The position numbers were made by a program, and so were the translations under genes. This document shows positions 61,316 to 64,000 of a DNA stretch of 64,000 bases, piece by piece. The notes under the pieces are model-generated. The model saw only the letters and a list, made by a program, of their open reading frames with translations, ran no database searches and was not told the origin of the DNA. Positions within the stretch are counted from its first letter, which is position 1. The number at the start of each line of letters is the position of its first letter. The stretch is from Arenimonas caeni. Lineage in GTDB: Bacteria; Pseudomonadota; Gammaproteobacteria; Xanthomonadales; Xanthomonadaceae. Location of the stretch: the NCBI RefSeq assembly GCF_003024235.1, contig NZ_KZ679086.1, positions 213,546-277,545 on the forward strand. Reading direction: 5' to 3'.

Positions 61316-63919
61316 ATGTCCAAGACCAATCAGCTGTCCGGCGCGATCCGTTTCGCGCTTCTCGCGGCGGCCACTTCCACCTTCGCGGCCGCTCCGGCGT
61401 TTGCGCAGGAAGAGGAAGAAGCCGCTACCCTGGAAACCGTTGAAGTTACCGGTTCCCGAATCAAGCGCGCCGACATCGAGGGCGCCCTGCCCGTGACCGT
61501 CATCAGCCGTGCGCAGATCGACGCGTCGGGCGACGTCTCGGTCGCCGAGTTCCTGCGTGACACCACCTTCAACTCGACCGGTTCGTTCCGTCCGCAGTCG
61601 GGCTCCTCGGCCCAGGCTGGCGCCGAGATCAGCCTGCGCGGCCTGGGTGCCTCGCGTACCCTCGTGCTCGTCGACGGCCGTCGCGCCCCGAAGTCGCCGT
61701 TCACCGGTAACTCCGCCGACCTGAACTCGATCCCGCTGGCCGCGGTCGAGCGCATCGAAATCCTGTCCGACGGCGCCTCGGCCATCTACGGCTCCGACGC
61801 GATCGGCGGCGTGGTGAACATCATCACCCGCAAGGACTACAGCGGCGTGCAGTTCACCTACGGCATGGGCACCCCGTCCTACGAGGGTGGCGAGACCGAA
61901 GAAGCCTCGCTGATCATGGGCATCTCCGGCGACCGCGGCACCCTGCTGGCCGGCGTCGGCATGAGCAGCCGTGGCATGGTGTTCACCCGCGAGCGTCCGT
62001 GGGGCACCACCCCGGGTGCTTCGACCTACGGTAACAACTACCGTCTGCTGAACGCCGGCGAGACCGCCTACACCACCGGCTACCTGCCGGTGCCGGGTGG
62101 CTGCACCGACCCGGGCTTCTACATCAGCCCGAACAACGGTCGCTGCGTGTTCAACTTCAACCTGGTCGCCGCCGACGAGGCCGAGATCAAGAACCACTCC
62201 GCGTTCGCCCGCGGCGAGTTCGACATCAACGACAACTGGTCGACCTACCTGTCCACCACCGTGTCCCGCGTGAAGTCCTTCGGTCGTTACGCTCCGGACC
62301 TGGGCGCGCTGTACGTTCCGATCGACAGCCCGAACAACCCGACCTACGACCCGGTTGCCGGCACCGGCACCAACTCGGCGATCCTGTACCACCGCTTCGC
62401 CGCGCTGGGTAACCGCGACACCTACATCGACTCGAACGTCTACGACGTGATGTTCGGCTTCCAGGGTCGCCTGTTCGACAAGGTCGACGTCGACTTCGGC
62501 GTCCGCCAGTCGGAGTTCAAGTACTTCGAGCTGGGTCGCAACTACGTCATCCAGACGCTGGCCGAGCAGGCCATCGCCGATGGCTCGTACGACATCTTCA
62601 ACCCGGGTGCCAACTCGGCCGACGTCCTGAACGGCATGAAGGCCACCATCAACCGCGAGTCCACCTGGACCACGCGTGAGGTGTTCGGTCTGGCCACCTT
62701 CGACGTCTTCGAGATGTCGGGCGGCGCCTCCATGATGGCCGTGGGCTTCGAATACCGCGACGAGGACTACAAGGATCTGTACGACTCGCTGCAGGAAGCT
62801 GGCCTGACCCCGGGCTCGGCGGGTAACTCCGCTGCCGGCGGCCGTGACATCACCGCGCTTTACGCTGAGTGGGTCATGCCGATCACCAGCAACTTCGAAG
62901 TCAGCCTGGCTGCCCGTTACGAGGATTACTCCGACTACGGCTCCGACCTGGCCCCGAAGATCGCCATGCGCTGGCAGCCGCTCGACAACCTGACGGTCCG
63001 TGCGTCCTACGGCCAGGGCTTCGCCGCCCCGACCCTGGACATCCTGACCCAGAAGGACGCGTTCTCGGCTGACACCGTGTTCGACCCGGCGACCTGCCTT
63101 GCTTACGGCGACTACCCGGCCAACGCGACCGGCCCGGGTGGCCGTGATGGTCGTACCCCGGCCGTGTACTGCGCAGAGGAAGGTGGCCTGAATGGCGTGC
63201 AGATCGACGCCTACCGCAAGGCCAACCCGAACCTGGGTTCGGAGCAGTCCGACCAGTACTCGATCGGCGTGGCGTGGGATCCGACCGACTGGCTGAACAT
63301 CACCCTCGATTACTACAACATCACCATCGAGGACCGCATCGCGTTCTTCTCGTCGCAGACCTTGGTCAACATCGACATCGGTCAGGACCCGCTGAACCGT
63401 CCGTTCCCGGGCGCGCCGTGCTCGCTGACGCGCGATCCGCTTGACGGCAACGCCATCGCCATGATCGAGAACTGCTACTTCAACCAGGGCGAGATCAAGA
63501 CCGACGGTGCCGACCTCAAGATCCGCACGAACTTCGACTTCGGCGGCTGGGGCAACCTGATGAGCCAGCTGGACGTGGGTTGGCTGAACAGCCAGACCGT
63601 CGACGGCGGCCCGAACAGCGTTGGCAACCTGGGTGTGCCGGAGTTCCGTGCGACCCTCATGAACCAGTGGAACATCAACGACTTCTCGTTCAACTGGAAC
63701 ATGCGTCACATCGACGAGAACGGCCGCGCCAGCTCCCAGACCCTGCACGACCTGCAGGCCAACTGGAGCGCTCCGTGGAACGGCCGCATCACCATCGGCG
63801 TGACCAACGTCGAGAACGAGCTGCCCGAGCTGATCGCTTACGGCAGCCGCAACTTCAACTTCAACCTGTACGATGCCTACGGCCGCACGCCGTACATCCG
63901 TTACACCCAGGAATTCTGA
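61316..63919 (+). CDS. large TonB-dependent receptor (xanthomonad oar/carbohydrate-type)
   Basis: An 867-aa outer-membrane receptor with signal peptide (ending AAPAFA), an acidic stretch, the TonB-box-like TLETVEVTGSRIKR, a plug domain (about 50-175) with SLRGLGASRTLVLVDGRR and IEILSDGASAIYGSDAIGG, and a barrel ending in YIRYTQEF. It is the type greatly expanded in xanthomonads for plant or peptide polymers; the ligand is unknown. Third codon positions use T more than neighbouring genes (many GGT, CGT, CTG), suggesting high expression. GGAGAGAGAG precedes the ATG. Confidence 0.92.
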   Translation: MSKTNQLSGAIRFALLAAATSTFAAAPAFAQEEEEAATLETVEVTGSRIKRADIEGALPVTVISRAQIDASGDVSVAEFLRDTTFNSTGSFRPQSGSSAQAGAEISLRGLGASRTLVLVDGRRAPKSPFTGNSADLNSIPLAAVERIEILSDGASAIYGSDAIGGVVNIITRKDYSGVQFTYGMGTPSYEGGETEEASLIMGISGDRGTLLAGVGMSSRGMVFTRERPWGTTPGASTYGNNYRLLNAGETAYTTGYLPVPGGCTDPGFYISPNNGRCVFNFNLVAADEAEIKNHSAFARGEFDINDNWSTYLSTTVSRVKSFGRYAPDLGALYVPIDSPNNPTYDPVAGTGTNSAILYHRFAALGNRDTYIDSNVYDVMFGFQGRLFDKVDVDFGVRQSEFKYFELGRNYVIQTLAEQAIADGSYDIFNPGANSADVLNGMKATINRESTWTTREVFGLATFDVFEMSGGASMMAVGFEYRDEDYKDLYDSLQEAGLTPGSAGNSAAGGRDITALYAEWVMPITSNFEVSLAARYEDYSDYGSDLAPKIAMRWQPLDNLTVRASYGQGFAAPTLDILTQKDAFSADTVFDPATCLAYGDYPANATGPGGRDGRTPAVYCAEEGGLNGVQIDAYRKANPNLGSEQSDQYSIGVAWDPTDWLNITLDYYNITIEDRIAFFSSQTLVNIDIGQDPLNRPFPGAPCSLTRDPLDGNAIAMIENCYFNQGEIKTDGADLKIRTNFDFGGWGNLMSQLDVGWLNSQTVDGGPNSVGNLGVPEFRATLMNQWNINDFSFNWNMRHIDENGRASSQTLHDLQANWSAPWNGRITIGVTNVENELPELIAYGSRNFNFNLYDAYGRTPYIRYTQEF

Positions 63920-63947
63920 TCCTGGTAAAAGGTTGTTGCTTGACCTG

Positions 63948-63977
63948 GGAGGGGCCTTCGGGCCCCTCCTTTTTTTG
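63948..63977 (+). terminator. rho-independent terminator of the large TonB-dependent receptor gene
   Basis: GGAGGGGCC (63948-63956) pairs with GGCCCCTCC (63961-63969) around a stable TTCG tetraloop, followed by eight T. Confidence 0.95.
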
Positions 63978-64000
63978 GTTCTTCACCCAAGTCCGGGGAA

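Overview
The window is about 64 kb of very GC-rich chromosomal DNA from a gammaproteobacterium, most likely of the Xanthomonadaceae/Lysobacteraceae (Lysobacter-Arenimonas-Luteimonas type). This placement is inferred from the GC-rich third codon positions, the large TonB-dependent receptors, a GTP-type PEP carboxykinase, an 825-residue FadE, an SAH riboswitch before ahcY, a long-arm lysine-repeat histone-like protein and xanthomonad-style REP hairpins. No prophage, insertion sequence, CRISPR array or rRNA was seen. The long antisense open frames are GC-driven shadows.

Layout. 1-499: end of a thiamine locus (thiS, partial thiG) and tRNA-Gly(CCC). 513-6316: one tight operon with a flavoprotein oxidoreductase, an FMN 2-hydroxyacid oxidase, a ThDP enzyme, and RimB and RimK, the S6 glutamylation pair. 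6349-9003: a candidate small RNA, then a small secreted protein with a two-component system. 9039-17000: ilvE, a DUF4124 protein and the activated-methyl cycle genes metF, ahcY (SAH riboswitch) and metK. Between ahcY and metK lies an orphan 567-aa protein with a C-terminal PD-(D/E)XK-like nuclease signature, the best candidate for an undescribed defence-type gene.

17177-36014: an OmpA lipoprotein, a YdjM-type membrane protein, a five-repeat protein fused to a serine beta-lactamase-fold domain (polyglycine-hydrolase-like), dus, a PepSY protein with a siderophore receptor, ribokinase with a nucleoside permease, a diguanylate cyclase, a Gdt1-type Mn exporter, an ECF sigma/anti-sigma/PDZ module, a FecA-like receptor, and an SPFH/NfeD pair. 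36057-41479: a ferric-iron ABC importer (no ATPase gene here), gcvT, gcvH, and a histone H1-like gene behind a long structured leader. 41606-53017: a serine hydrolase, LemA with an M48 protease, a GMC oxidoreductase, a nucleotide-translocase-like carrier, a DUF4932 protein, formaldehyde detoxification genes (frmA, frmB), and a foldback repeat element bounded by inverted REPs. 53040-57137: a fatty-acid operon (alpha/beta hydrolase, fadE, DUF4442) divergent from a TetR regulator, with two matching palindromic operators between them. 57266-63977: pckG, a second ECF sigma/membrane protein/DUF4097 module, and a large TonB-dependent receptor.

Three themes link the genes. Iron is handled by three transcription units that each carry a Fur-box-like palindrome. 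The methyl cycle is handled by metF, ahcY and metK. Envelope stress is likely handled by two similarly built ECF modules, each with an 8-bp sigma/anti-sigma overlap. All functions are inferred from sequence motifs and family knowledge; no searches were run.
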